From Saccharum officinarum (Eukaryota > Streptophyta > Magnoliopsida > Poales > Poaceae), in the NCBI GenBank assembly GCA_020631735.1, contig CM036168.1, forward strand, positions 96,886,932-96,950,931: a stretch of DNA of 64,000 nucleotides, in the 5' to 3' direction. Below, in pieces: positions 11,058-22,292 of this stretch; the first letter of the stretch is position 1; the number at the start of each line of letters is the position of its first letter. The position numbers were made by a program, and so were the translations under genes. The notes beneath the pieces are model-generated. The model made no database searches, was not told where the DNA came from, and saw nothing but the letters and a program-made list of their open reading frames with translations.

Positions 11058-12706
11058 CTAGCGGTTGACGTAATGGTCGACGAAGACCTTGAGCACCAAT
11101 GGAATGGCAGCCAGAAGCGCCAGCAGGGGAAAAGCGAGAGCGACACCAGCAATGCCGAACTCGATGACTCCTCCCACTCCGGCCTCAGGCATGTGAAGTG
11201 GGATTGCCAGACGGCTCAAGCTTGACAGAACCGCAAGTAACAGGATGAACATAGCGGTCTTGAGGTAGAAGCCATAGTGATCTGTCCCCATGAAAGCCGC
11301 ATAGAGTCCAGTCATTAGCGTGAACCCCGCGGCGGCAACGATCCGGAAGGTGGAGTCCAGCGGTGAGCTCTCCTCTCGGGGTTGACATGCCGAGAACAGC
11401 TTCACCACGTAGTACAGGACAATTGCGACGGCGTCCGGGAAGAAGGAGAGCACAACGAAGCCGTCCAGGAACTCCACCGAGACGACTAGCGCCATCATCA
11501 CCAGAGCGGCCAGCACAGCACTCCTGAGCCTCTCGACGACTCTGATGAGAACCTTCAGCATGTCGTCCGGAAGACTCGCCAGCGGCATGGCGCACACCAT
11601 CATTGCGATCAGGGAGAGCGTCGAGGTGGCGTAGCACGCAGTGAGGTCCAGCGGCGGGTCACGCTTCACCTGATGATTACTGCCAGGGGTCTTCAGGTAG
11701 CTAAAGGCGACGCCCCCCTGAAGAGTGAAGGAGACAATGGTGCCAACGGTGGCCATATCAAAGGTGCCCTTCATGGTCGAGTCGTACCTGCTGCCAAGCT
11801 CCGAGCTGGGTTCCTCCCGCATCCATGCTCCAGCGCTCACGGCCACACCGACAAGCAACACCACCGGCCCAAGAAGAACTGACACGAACATGTTGCTTCG
11901 GTTCGTCACGATGAGTAGGATTGTGTCAGCCACGATTAGCATCACACCGGTGACTGCGACGAGGATGGTGAGAACCCAGCACCAGACACGGCCCCGCCGG
12001 CCATACTGGTACACGAAGAACTCAGACATCATTAGGACCACGGCACACAAGAAGGTCATGAATATGAATAAGCCCTCGTCGATGAGGAGGCTGCTGAGGC
12101 GAGCTTTGCTGTGGTTTGTGGTCGAGTAAAGGGGCTTCATGTCTTTGTAGCTTGATAGCGCCCCCGTGATGAACACCATGATAGCCGACAGGACCGTCTG
12201 GTAGAAAGTTTTTATTCGGTCAGATTCTGACTTCACCAGGTCAGATGCGGGGTTCTCAACGATCGATCCGTTTCCAATGTGGGGTTCCTCTTCGATGGAT
12301 CCCTGCACAGCAAGACCACAAAGGGAGATTACTACTTGGGCACAATGCAAAGTTCACTAACATCAACTTTAATAGATAGCCTGATGAGGGTGGGGGTACA
12401 AATCTGTAATGAAAAGTAAATTTCCATTACCCTGGCACAACCAAAACAATCATGTCCCACGTTGAACTCTGCTTTCAAAGTGCAAAAATGAAAGAAACAA
12501 AACTAAGGTTTGATATATGATTGAGAATATACAAGCAGCACATGAAAAGTACTAGGAGATAATGCTTGCAGCCTTGCACAACAATGGTGAAAATCAACAG
12601 CTAAAACAGATCTAGAAATCCACAACAAAATCCAAGAAATCACCCGCACATATCACATGGTAGATTGGTAGTTTACCTGAAGTGGCTGTTCCATTTCTGT
12701 ATCCAT
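11058..12706 (-). CDS. Multi-pass membrane protein of unknown function (tandem paralogue 2)
   Basis: The model is two exons. Coding exon 1 is 12677-12706 (ten codons from ATG, ending CAG before GTAAAC). Exon 2 is 11058-12302, after the acceptor CTGTGCAG. They join in phase 0 to give about 424 residues. A further splice acceptor before 12778 suggests that the first exon (12677-12778) is preceded by another untranslated exon. The N-terminus is acidic, then about ten hydrophobic segments follow. Compared with paralogue 1, matching blocks include SFFPDAVAIVLYYV against LFPEITVAAMYYA, and a shared SSL-R-A-PL block before the last loop. Identity elsewhere is low, so the duplication is not recent. 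No enzymatic or transport motif was recognised and no function is assigned. Confidence 0.85.
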
Positions 12707-12778
12707 GCTCGTATGGCCAACAGAGACCAGATGCAGCTTGCCCTCCACACCAGCTAGAAGAGGTAGAGGAGGGTGCTC

Positions 12779-13902
12779 CTGAACCAGATAGAAACAATGT
12801 ATAGAGAATTTAGAATGACCCGGAGTTATAAACCAGAGAATCTGGTGCCACTGAATATAGTACCGGGGGAGTAGACTTGCAGAGTCTTTCAACAAATATC
12901 TAAGCAAAGCTGAAATCATTGCCCGATCGTCTAATAACAAACACCAAAACAAGAGTCAGTCTGAATTTTCATTTGACCAGCACAGTGAATCAGTGCTGAC
13001 TGTTGACTGTTAACTGTTGACCAGCACAGTGAAATATGTCTGGATGGCTTTGTATGTCTCCAGGAGAGACGTTCCTCTGCAGGACAGCAAGAGTACTACG
13101 ATCTGTTCGGAAAAGGTTACTTAAATCATTTCAGAGCACAAATATCTCAAGAATTTCCATCTCCTTCAAAAAAGTCTCAAATCGTTTTTGTTATCATAAT
13201 TTCTTTGTGCTCCACACGTATTTCTCTATGAGACAAGAAAGAAAACAGAACAGGCAGATGCATTTGGTACAGGAAGTGTAAACTTTCAGATTGCAAGGTG
13301 AAAGGGAAAATATACTAATGACACGAGTTGAGCCTAACCCAACTACTGAAACTGTACTTGCAATTCCTTTCTTTTTGTCAGGACCTTTTTCTTTTGGGCA
13401 TCTGCAGTCAGTAAACCGAAGTGTGATTGTGTGAAGAATGTTTGCCAGCATTTTTGCCACATTATCTACCTAATCAACCACATGGCAATTAGCAAGGCCT
13501 CAATCCGATGAAATACAGAGCACTATGAGAGGGAAACAAATCTCCAGCGACAAACTTAGAATAAGATCATAACAGAAAACGCCAAAGCCACGGCAATAAA
13601 TCTGCTCATAGCAGTGATAGTAGAGGAAACCAATCATGAAGACTTTGTCAGTCGTCAAAATTCATACAACTCAATAGTGCTGGTCAATGAATATTATTCT
13701 TTCCAAAATTTCGGTTTAACATCGGATGTATGATGTATTCTATCATTTCAAACTGAAATACATGGCATTTCTGTAGTACATACAAAGCATACAGCTTTAC
13801 AATTCCAGAAGTAATAGAAAAGGCAGAACAAGAGTAAAAACCAGAATAGAACTATGAACTATGACTGAGAGGGGCATATGAATTACCAGCTGGCTGTTAG
13901 AG
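12779..13902. other. Spacer between membrane-protein gene 2 and the kinase gene
   Basis: It contains the upstream (5') side of the membrane-protein gene and the 3' flank and probable 3' UTR of the kinase. A 15-bp direct repeat GACCAGCACAGTGAA (12976 and 13019) was noted. No further gene was seen. Confidence 0.4.
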
Positions 13903-15444
13903 CTAGTTGTTTTGTTCCTCTGGAGCGATTGGCGTTTGCAACTGTTCTTGTTGTGGCAGCTGCTCTGCTTGCTCTGGGGCAGTTGGTGATTTCAACTGGT
14001 CAAGCGGTAGTGATGGCAATGGGGCTTCTAACAAGTCTTGCCCCTCTTGCTGAGGCAACGATTGTCGCAACTCATCCTGTGGCTGCGGTGGTGGCAATAG
14101 AGACTCTGGTGGATGTGAGTGCTGGTGTTGATCATCTTGCCAAACCCAAACAATATCCTTCAGTGCTGGCCTTATCTCCTCTTTCACTAGCTTTTGATAC
14201 TCCATCGTGTCCCCGTTGGTCTTCTTCAACTCAACTAAGAGCAAAGAAGGGGCAACCTCAAAAATCTCTGCATCAAGCTCAAGCACACCCTTCTTTCCTT
14301 CCTTTGGAGCTGCCAACTTCAAGATCCCATTTTCTTTCTTCTTGACCTTTAGCTTTAAGCGTTTGGAGAGCTCCTTCAGCTTTGTAAATACTGTTGTTAC
14401 AGGCTGCCTGGTAGTAAATCTCTCTTCCCTGCGACCATACTTATCTTCAAAAAACCCAGAGAGATTAAAACCTGTTGAGAGAGAGATGATGTCAAATGCA
14501 TTCAAGTTTGGGAGGCTTAATGGCCCTTGATTTCCCTCAGACGTACTGCACTCTGTTGAGCCAGAAGTTGGACCTTCACCTGTACAAGTATTCTCACTTG
14601 TTTCGGCCTCATTTTTCTTTGCATGTACTTCAACCGGTTTTCTGTACCAAGCACTCCTCTTTATCCTCGCGATAGAAATTCTAGTGCTTGGATCTGGATC
14701 GAGGATTTTATATAGCAGATCCTTCAGCTCAGTTGAGAAAATACGAGGGCATCTAAACTCGGCTCTGGAAATCTTCCTGTACATCTCTATCAAATTTGTG
14801 TCATGGAAAGGAAGGTAACCAGCCACAAGCACAAAAAGAATTACTCCACAAGACCATATATCTGTTTTTGCACCATCATAACCTTTTCTGCTCAGCACTT
14901 CAGGAGCAACATAAGCTGGAGTTCCACATGTGGTATGCAGGAGACCATCTTGCCTCTTGGACTCAGCTAGAGCACTCAGACCAAAATCTGAGACTTTAAG
15001 GTTTTCGTTCTCATCAAGTAGAAGGTTTTCGGGCTTCAAGTCACGGTGATAGACAGCTCGACTGTGGCAATAATCAACAGCACTGATCAATTGGTGGAAA
15101 TATTTCCTCGCAGCATCCTCACTGAGCTTTCCCCCCTTAGCAATTTTGTTAAAAAGCTCGCCACCTTTAGCATACTCCAAAACAAAATAAATATTGCTCT
15201 TGCTAGCCATAACCTCAAAAAGCTGAAGAACATTTGGATGCTTCACTAACCTCATTATCGAGATCTCCCTCTTTATCTGCTCCATGAGCCCAACCTTCAT
15301 GACCTTGTCCTTGTTAATCATCTTTATGGCAACAGCTTGGCTAGTAGTAAGATTACGAGCATAAAAGACCTTTGCAAAGGTTCCTTGTCCCAGCTGTTTA
15401 CCGATTTCATAACGTCCCATCAAAATTGTCCTCCTACCATCCAT
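13903..15444 (-). CDS. CIPK: CBL-interacting protein kinase (CIPK, SnRK3 family)
   Basis: A single uninterrupted coding exon of 513 codons plus stop. It encodes a Ser/Thr kinase that CBL calcium sensors bind and recruit to membranes, where such kinases phosphorylate ion transporters in salt, potassium or nitrate signalling (family knowledge). Visible marks are the Gly loop at residues 19-26 (LGQGTFAKV, Gly19), Lys41 in VAIK, HRD at 133-135, DFG at 153-155 and APE at 180-182. The CBL-binding NAF motif is at 315-317 within [13 protein letters not shown], and a phosphatase-interaction-like region spans about 338-370. Kinase and regulatory parts end near residue 436. A 77-residue tail rich in Gln, Pro and Glu follows, which is unusual for a family usually near 430-480 residues. 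The start is the first ATG after an AG acceptor (GCATAG), so a 5'-UTR intron is likely. Which CIPK number it is cannot be told here. Confidence 0.95.
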   Translation of the reverse strand: MDGRRTILMGRYEIGKQLGQGTFAKVFYARNLTTSQAVAIKMINKDKVMKVGLMEQIKREISIMRLVKHPNVLQLFEVMASKSNIYFVLEYAKGGELFNKIAKGGKLSEDAARKYFHQLISAVDYCHSRAVYHRDLKPENLLLDENENLKVSDFGLSALAESKRQDGLLHTTCGTPAYVAPEVLSRKGYDGAKTDIWSCGVILFVLVAGYLPFHDTNLIEMYRKISRAEFRCPRIFSTELKDLLYKILDPDPSTRISIARIKRSAWYRKPVEVHAKKNEAETSENTCTGEGPTSGSTECSTSEGNQGPLSLPNLNAFDIISLSTGFNLSGFFEDKYGRREERFTTRQPVTTVFTKLKELSKRLKLKVKKKENGILKLAAPKEGKKGVLELDAEIFEVAPSLLLVELKKTNGDTMEYQKLVKEEIRPALKDIVWVWQDDQHQHSHPPESLLPPPQPQDELRQSLPQQEGQDLLEAPLPSLPLDQLKSPTAPEQAEQLPQQEQLQTPIAPEEQNN

Positions 15445-16946
15445 CGTATCAAACTATGCAATGACAGTATAATGAACAAGCACCACACCACTTATGAAAG
15501 AATGTAACAGATTTTAACCGTCGTCTCCAAGGTGATGGCCAACAAATATAAAGGCCTTCAATCTACTGTGCTTTAAATCATTGAAGAGAAGAACAGTATC
15601 AGCATGAAGCCCATGCTCATGAGAAGCCAGAGGCCGAATCTTGTTTGCACAAAAGATTTTCCCGTTGTTTTGCAGGCACATTTTTCAGCATTCCCAAGTC
15701 TTCTTCCTCTACAGTCTACAGGTTTAAAACTGCCAATAGGAACAATTTGATTAGGATATATAGACATAGATGTAGTGACAATCATGATTTCTGGTCAGAT
15801 GTTAAACAGGTACTTTACTGACTAGGGAACATCTGATGAACTTCATTGCATTATGGCTCTACCACCAAAATTGCATTATTTATGGGTTAAAAGTCTTGAA
15901 GACCGCGTATGATCTAATCAGCTCGACCGATTTGAACAAGAATTACATGTTTCAGACACATAACATCAGCCACAATAGCCATGGTCATATGATGGTTTTC
16001 AAGATAAAATGCTCCAGTTTCAGTGTTTTTATGAAACAATATCAGTAATCCTCCCCAATTCTATGTCGTAGCAACACAAAGCTGACTTCTAGCAAATCAA
16101 GAAAATACAAACAACTCCATCAAGACAAATCTAAAGTTCACAAAAACAGCTTCCAGAAGCAGGGTCGGACTCAGACATAGTGTGGGGGCATGTGGGTTCA
16201 GTTGAGCCCCTGAATTTTTGAAACTTCAAATGCACTTGGACCTTGATGAAAAGACCTATGTCTTCAACTAAGGTCGATGACGCGCGATCTAAAGAGCAAG
16301 GATAACCCAATCCAATCGGGCAAACCCTGGGATAAATGGATTAGATTGCTACTCCACTCCGCCAGGCGGCAACAACAGGATCAGGTGACGGAAAGGAAGT
16401 ATGATTTGGACCCGGTTGGTCGTTGCTCACAGCATGTATCAAAAATAAGATCGCGTACAGGTACAGCTAAACTCATTCCTAGGACGATTCCATCCAAGCA
16501 GGTTAGGGTTGCTTACCAGCAAAGCAGAACAACTCAAATGTCGAATCCGGATGGATCTCGACTCCATCCCTACGTAAACCCACCAGCAGCACCGCCGCCT
16601 GGCTCGCCTGCTCCGGGGCAGAGCAGGGGCGGAGCTCGATCTCGCGAGAGAGGCGGAGACGGATGCCTCCGATTTCGTCCCGAGTCAGTTGAGCTCCCAG
16701 GCAGCAACAACGGCAGACGATTTGGTCCCTCGTTGAGCTCCCTGGCAGCAACAGTAGCTGTTAACTTGCTAGTAGTTGGAACCTGGGCGGCCGTGCCGTC
16801 TAGAGGATGCTGGGAAACCTGGGCCCTCGGATCAGGACCCCTCGGGATCTTCTGATTCCGGCCGCACAGGACGCGTTTGTTTTGGCGGCGCGCGGAGCAG
16901 CGCTTCCGCGACGGCGACGCAAGTGGGCGGCCGTGGTCGACGCCCA
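15445..16946 (-). promoter_or_regulatory. Probable 5'-UTR intron and leader/promoter region of the CIPK gene
   Basis: AT-rich sequence upstream of the kinase ATG changes near 16570 to a GC-rich block that ends, in gene orientation, with a candidate donor (CTGCTG before GTGGGT, about 16580). This fits a leader exon at about 16583-16900. It contains a short imperfect tandem duplication (GCTCCCAGGCAGCAAC near 16690 and GCTCCCTGGCAGCAAC near 16737). A Mutator element interrupts the sequence directly upstream. The exon assignment is inferred. Confidence 0.45.
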
Positions 16947-16955
16947 CCGTCGTGG
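16947..16955. repeat. Left 9-bp TSD of the Mutator element
   Basis: CCGTCGTGG here is repeated exactly at 19795-19803. Confidence 0.95.
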
Positions 16956-19794
16956 GGGATATTTAAAAATTTGCCCTCCTTCTGGTTGGCACCTCTCCAG
17001 TTGCCCCTCTTACAATGGCAATTAAAGATTTGCCCTATAAATCGCTCTAGTGCTACATATTTACCTGTTTTGGCATCGTGCCTGTCCATGTCAGCCTGTC
17101 ACGGAGGATCAGCCACGGGAAAAGACATCCCTGCCCCTACCCTTCTCTGTTATCCCATTCCCACTCTCATGCGTCAGCTGCGGCGACTGAGTCGGCAACC
17201 ACGGTGGTCGGATGCACTGCAGTTTGGTACTGCAACCATTTCACACTAAAAATGGACATGAATATGCTTGAAACATGCACCATCTAATAACAGCTATAAA
17301 TAGTCATGGCAGCAACATCAACGCTCCCGCAGCAAATGTATATATGAATATAAAATATGCTCCCGCAGCAAATGTATATATGAATATAAAACATGCACAG
17401 CAGCTTAAGGCACACCATTAGATAAATAGACCACTTTTGTCTAAGTTTGGCCATTAATCAGGTTTTGGGCGTCACATAGCAAAGGCACGGGCCATTTTAC
17501 AATTTCGGCCAAACAGAAATACTTAAGGGACCAGGTTCTGGCCACCATACATATAGCACTAATGCCATTTAACAGGTTCTGACCAACAAAGTACGCTAGG
17601 AATCCAGAAAAAACACAAAAGTCATTGTTTTTCATCTCCACAGCCTTCATTTGCTCATTTTTTTCTTGATCTTGGAGGCCAGTTGCTTCCTCCTATGAGT
17701 CATCTTCTTGGGCACAACCTCCACAACTTGAAGCTGTCCTTCTGAAACAGATTTAGCTGCACCCAACAACAATCTCCTGGACAGAGCATATTTTTGAAAG
17801 TAAGGGGCAAGCAGTGCACAACTTGTGGTCATCACTGTTGATCTGAATCTGCACAAGCACAACAAAACATATAGTGTTAGAAACCAACTCAAAGAGACAT
17901 CCTAAATTAGTTCAAAAATGCAATGCTACAAATCAAAACAAATAGTTCAAAAATATACCCTGACACTCTTATCACGTTGAGTCTTAGCTCTAATAACCCA
18001 AGGACAGCCAGCTGCCTTGCAATATCCCGTGAACCTGCCTTTGTCAGACTTCTTAGTCTCAAACTCAAAATCTTTCACAATGGCATGCTGCCTAAGTGCC
18101 ATCCTAAAATCATCCATACAGGGATAGTGTGTGCCAACTGACATATCAGGAAAGTCCCTATCCCAGTCAGCCATAGGCTCAGTAGGCGCTGTGTCATCAA
18201 CAGGAATTGCGGCATCTTCCATCTCCCTTTCAAGTTCCTTAGAGATGGTAGGGATGGGAATTTCCTCTGTAGCAGCTTCCTCAGCCCTCTCATGAGCTTC
18301 TTGGAACCCCATTGCCTCATAAACAACATCCTCATCAGCTATTGCATTTGCCTCACCATCCTTAGCTTCATCTTGTATGATAGTTAGTGTAGCCCAGTCT
18401 ACTGGAATTGCCTCATTAGCATCCTGTACTGGAGAGGTACAAGTATCAGCAATGCCTTCTGAATTAGGTCCAACATAAGCATCAACATTGGTGACACCAG
18501 ACCTAGGAGGAATGCCACTATCATTTGTCTCATATCCATCCTTTGCAGTAACCTCAACAGCAATGTATGCCACCCTTTCCTTCCATTTCTCCTCTATCAT
18601 TTTCTGCCAGTGCTCATCCCTTCTAATTTTCCATTCAGAGCCAATAGTATCACTGTCCAAAACCCATATTGACAATGTCTGGCTAGGTCCCCAAATAATC
18701 TTTGTAGCCATATCCTCGTGAAACAGAGCTAGACTGTACCCAACACTCCATCCAGCCATAACTCATGTTCTTGGTCAGACATTTCAATAAGCCCATCATC
18801 CCCAAACACAGCAGTGTACTTAGCAACTTTAAGAACTCAGGAAGTAAATGCATTCCACAAAACAGGTCCATCATTTATACAGGAACAAACTTATCACGTG
18901 TGGTGGAAAGCTGGGAACAAATTGGCATGTTCTTATAAGGCTATGACAACGTAGCATCATAAGGCAAACAGGTCCATCATGCAATGCCCAGTCCCGACAA
19001 AGCAAGTCGGATCGCAACAAGCTGGATTTAGATTATCAAATGAAATTGACTCTCGTGCTCGCGTCTCGTGCTTGCGTCGGAGCCTGCGGCGACGGAGCTG
19101 CGCGTCGCGCTCGCGCCGGATCTCGCAGCGGCGGAGCTGCGTCTCGTGCTCGCGGCGGCCTCGCGGCTCGCGGAGCCCGCGGCGGCAGAGCAGGCACCCG
19201 CGACGGCGGAGCCGTGGCCGACGGAGTGAAGAAAAGGCAGCGAGTATACATGCACGGCGGGATCCCCACACAAAACATCAAGTATGCATACATGCACGAC
19301 AACGGGATCCCACAAGAACATGCATTGGAAGCTGGCTAATAGCCATGGCAGCACCCTAACCCTACCTCGGGAAAATTAGGGGGCCGGCGAGGGGCGGGGG
19401 TGGGGAAAGGGCAAGACTAACCTGCCTTGCGTTCGGGGATGCGGAGGTGCAGATCTGTGGGAATCCAGCCACCGTCGTCGCCGTCGTGGTTGGGTCCCCG
19501 CCGTATCTGTCGCCGCCACGGAGGAAAGAGCGAGTCGGGGAAGGAGAGTCAGGGGTGGAGACGCCGAGTCAGGGAAGGACGGGTCCGGCCGCGAGCAATA
19601 CAGAATGAGGGCAGGGGCAGGGATGTCTTTTCCCGTGGCTGATCCTCCATGGCAGGCTGACATGGACAACCACGACGCCAAAACGGGTAAATATGTAGCA
19701 CTAGAGCGATTCATGGGCAAATCTTTAATTGACATTCTAAGAGGGGCAACTGGAGAGGTGGCAACCAGAAGGTGGGCAAATCTTTAAATATCCC
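16956..19794. mobile_element. Mutator-like element (MULE), 2839 bp, internally deleted
   Basis: The left end GGGATATTTAAAAATTTGCC and right end GGGCAAATCTTTAAATATCCC (reverse complement) start terminal inverted repeats of about 190 bp (to about 17146 and from about 19605). The exact 9-bp TSD CCGTCGTGG is the Mutator signature. The interior carries a minus-strand gene encoding only the DNA-binding part of a MuDR-type transposase (17647-18759). It also has a 37-bp-period tandem repeat (17322-17395) and a GC-rich stretch of imperfect short repeats (19040-19240) whose origin is unknown. The catalytic transposase region is absent, so the element should depend on a partner to move. Confidence 0.93.
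17647..18759 (-). CDS. MuDR-type transposase remnant: DNA-binding domain only
   Basis: Exon 17959-18759 is open from an ATG. It joins in phase at GGGTATAT to exon 17647-17848 (acceptor TTGTGCAG), making about 334 residues. The N-terminal half is acidic and Ser/Thr/Asp rich. At about residues 205-270 it matches the Mutator DNA-binding domain, with a conserved YPCMDDFRMALRQHAI block, GCPWVIRA, and the continuation IQINSDDHK in exon 2. The protein then ends in a short basic tail (KKMTHRRKQLASKIKKKMSK). The DDE catalytic domain and SWIM zinc finger normally downstream are missing. Upstream, 18760-18880 encodes further MuDR-like residues (around GLIEMSDQEHELWLDG) in another frame, so the true N-terminus is broken. 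It may still encode a DNA-binding protein lacking transposase activity (inference). Confidence 0.75.
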
Positions 19795-19803
19795 CCGTCG
19801 TGG
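19795..19803. repeat. Right 9-bp TSD of the Mutator element
   Basis: CCGTCGTGG, an exact copy of 16947-16955. Confidence 0.95.
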
Positions 19804-20057
19804 TGACAGTTGAGGCTGAGGGAGGGAGTGGACGTTTATGCCCCTGGAGGACTGGACTGGACGCGAGGGATCTAACTACGGGTCGGCGGGTCGGCCTGTC
19901 ATAGACAGAGACAGGCGAGTATCGATTGCTCTGCTCGTGGGGACAGCATGCGCAACAGGGACGGGAGCGGAGAAGCGAGGGTGCGAAGCGATGGAAGCAT
20001 GAGGAGCAGAGAAAACAAAAGGGCAGCAAAGGCGATCGAGGCATGAGCTGTCGTGCC

Positions 20058-20997
20058 TAAAGATGGCAATGGGGCCCCGATCCCCGATTCCCCGCGGGGA
20101 ATTCTTCTATTAGGGGACGGGGACGGAGGAGAATTGATCCCCATGGGGATTTATACGGTAGAAATCTTCTCCCCGTCGGGGATCACGGGGACGGGGATGG
20201 TTCTCTCATCACCGTCCCCGATCCCCGCTACCCCGCCCGCTACGCGTGCGGCCTTCCAGCGAGCGAACGCACCATGAAGCGAGTGAACTCACCGTGAACA
20301 GCAAAGGCCCATCTAAGGCCCATCTGCGACCGGCCATGTATATATACCGTGAATAACCCTAAACAACCTTCACTTCCCAACCTTATCCACACACCACAGA
20401 CCACACCAGCCGCTGCCGTTAGCTTCAGTACTGCGACTGCATGAGATGCCCAACAAGCTACTCTACTTCGTTCCTCTTCCTCGGACATTGTTGCGTCGAA
20501 GCTGAGCAACAGGGCGAGGACCTCAACGATGCCGACGGACTCCTCGAGCGCTGGAGCCATGGCAGCGGTGGGGAGGCACGCCCGCGGTCACAGCATCAGA
20601 GGCCAGCGCTAGGGCAAGGTCCTCAGCGGCGGACTGAACAGGTGAAGGATTTGTCAGAAGACTAGTTCAATTCAAGCTTTGATGTGCAGACGTGAGGGCA
20701 TCGTGACCTGAGTTGTCCTGGATGTGTTGTAATTTCTGTATTCAAGGTCTATTTGTATCATTGATTTGTTTGAATGCCCATTCATGTGAATTTGTGAATG
20801 GTTGTATGGGTTACATTCTGATGAACTCACGCGGGGACGGGGATCCCCACGGGGAATAATTTCCCGCACGGGGACGGGGATGGGAAGAAAATCTTCCCCG
20901 TGAGCCTTGACAGGGACGGGGACGGGGAATTTTCTTCCCCGCGGGGACGGGGACGGGGAGGCATTCCCCGACGGGGAATTCCCCGTTGCCATCTTTA
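20058..20997. mobile_element. hAT-type element, 940 bp, internally deleted, 8-bp TSD
   Basis: The ends are TAAAGATGGCAATGGGG and CCCCGTTGCCATCTTTA. GTCGTGCC is duplicated at 20050-20057 and 20998-21005, and an 8-bp TSD is diagnostic of hAT. About 150 bp at each end is a dense array of GGGGACGGGGA-type motifs in opposite orientations. The middle has a promoter-like stretch (TATATATACC near 20340) followed by a short frame of 74 codons (20441-20662) with no transposase domain. It is probably a deletion derivative keeping the 5' end of the parent transposase gene. Confidence 0.9.
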
Positions 20998-21005
20998 GTC
21001 GTGCC

Positions 21006-21456
21006 GTGGTAGTGCCACCCACGCCACCTCACCTCACCTCACTGGACGGACGAGGCCCTCCGCCGCGCCGTGTCCCGCGGCCTCGACCCGCGAGGCGTAC
21101 GCGTATCATTGCCGCGGCCCGCTGCGCTGGCGGCAGCCAGGTGTCGACAGGTGTGCTGGCTGGCGCCTAATTCACGGCCGTCCTCTTTTGGTGGTCAGTT
21201 CAGGTTCAGCCCCGTAGGCGCGTAGCGATAGAGAGCTAGCTGCTGTAAGTGCTAACGCTGACGCAGCAACGATTACGACGCCTTCGGTTGTTTTGGCCCG
21301 GCCGTTGCTAACTTTCCGTGGCGTGCTTAGCAGAAATTGTTTGTTGAACACATCCTTTGTTTAGTACTAGCAATTAAGCTTGTTGGTTCAAGGTTTTGAG
21401 CGGTTTAGGCGGTTTGGGTTAAGCGGTTTAGACGGGTTCACACCATTTACATTCAT
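21006..21456. other. GC-rich then plain flank
   Basis: This continues the GC-rich host sequence into which the MULE and the hAT element jumped (possible distal promoter of the kinase). Past 21350 a degenerate GCGGTTTAG repeat follows. No gene was seen. Confidence 0.35.
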
Positions 21457-21712
21457 GGGTGTGTTTAGATGTGTAAAAAGGTGTAAAAAGGTGTAAAAAA
21501 AGTACTGTAGCACGTTTTGGCTTTATTTGGCAAATAGTGTCCAAACGTTGACTAATTAGGTTCAAAACGTTCGTCTCGCAAAGTAGAACCAAGTTGTACA
21601 ATTAGTTTTTTATTTCATCTACATTTAGTACTCCATGCATATATCGCAAGTTTGATGTGACGGGGAATCTTTTTTCTGCACAGTGTTTTTTTTTTTTAAC
21701 TAAACACAGCCC
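21457..21712. mobile_element. MITE of the GTTTAG-end group
   Basis: The ends are GGGTGTGTTTAGATG and AACTAAACACAGCCC. Inside are three tandem GTGTAAAAAG units at the left and the group's core (GACTAATTAGG, CGTCTCGCAAAG, ACATTTAGTACTCCATGCAT). Confidence 0.7.
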
Positions 21713-21948
21713 ATGTTTGCTAGGCTTGCACACCGGAATACAGGTACCGAACTGAAAATCAACAGCGTACGGGTACCGCACTGAAAAACACACCACGAGC
21801 CACACTCCAAAGCTTCACCAATCACCTCTCGCTTGCCTTGAGAGTTGCGACGGCGGCACTCCTACTCGCGGCCTCGCAGAACAGAGCAGCAGGTTGCCCT
21901 GACCGATGACGTTCGCCAGTGTCAGGCTGGAGCAGTGGCGGACCTACA

Positions 21949-22223
21949 GGGCCCTGTTTAGATGCCAAATTTTCCCCCAAATTCTACTATGCAAAAAGAA
22001 GATTCCCCATCACATCAAAATACCGGCACATGTATGGAGTACTAAATGTAGATGAAATCAAAAACTAATTATGCAGTTTTGTTATTCTTTACGAAACGAA
22101 CATTTTGAGCCTAATTAATTAATTTTTAGACAATTTTTTGCACTAAAAAACAAAATGCTACAGTGTGCAACAGTGCGCAACAGTAATTCGGCCGCCACCA
22201 AATCGGCCGAACTAAACACGGCC
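21949..22223. mobile_element. MITE of the GTTTAG-end group
   Basis: The ends are GGGCCCTGTTTAGATG and GAACTAAACACGGCC. It shares long stretches with the copies at 25465 and, in opposite orientation, 62437 (for example GAAGATTCCCCATCACATC with the first). Confidence 0.75.
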
Positions 22224-22292
22224 AGGGTATGCCGGGCCGGCATACCCTGGCCCAACAGCAGGCGTAGTATACTCCAGGAGTATGTAAAAAAA

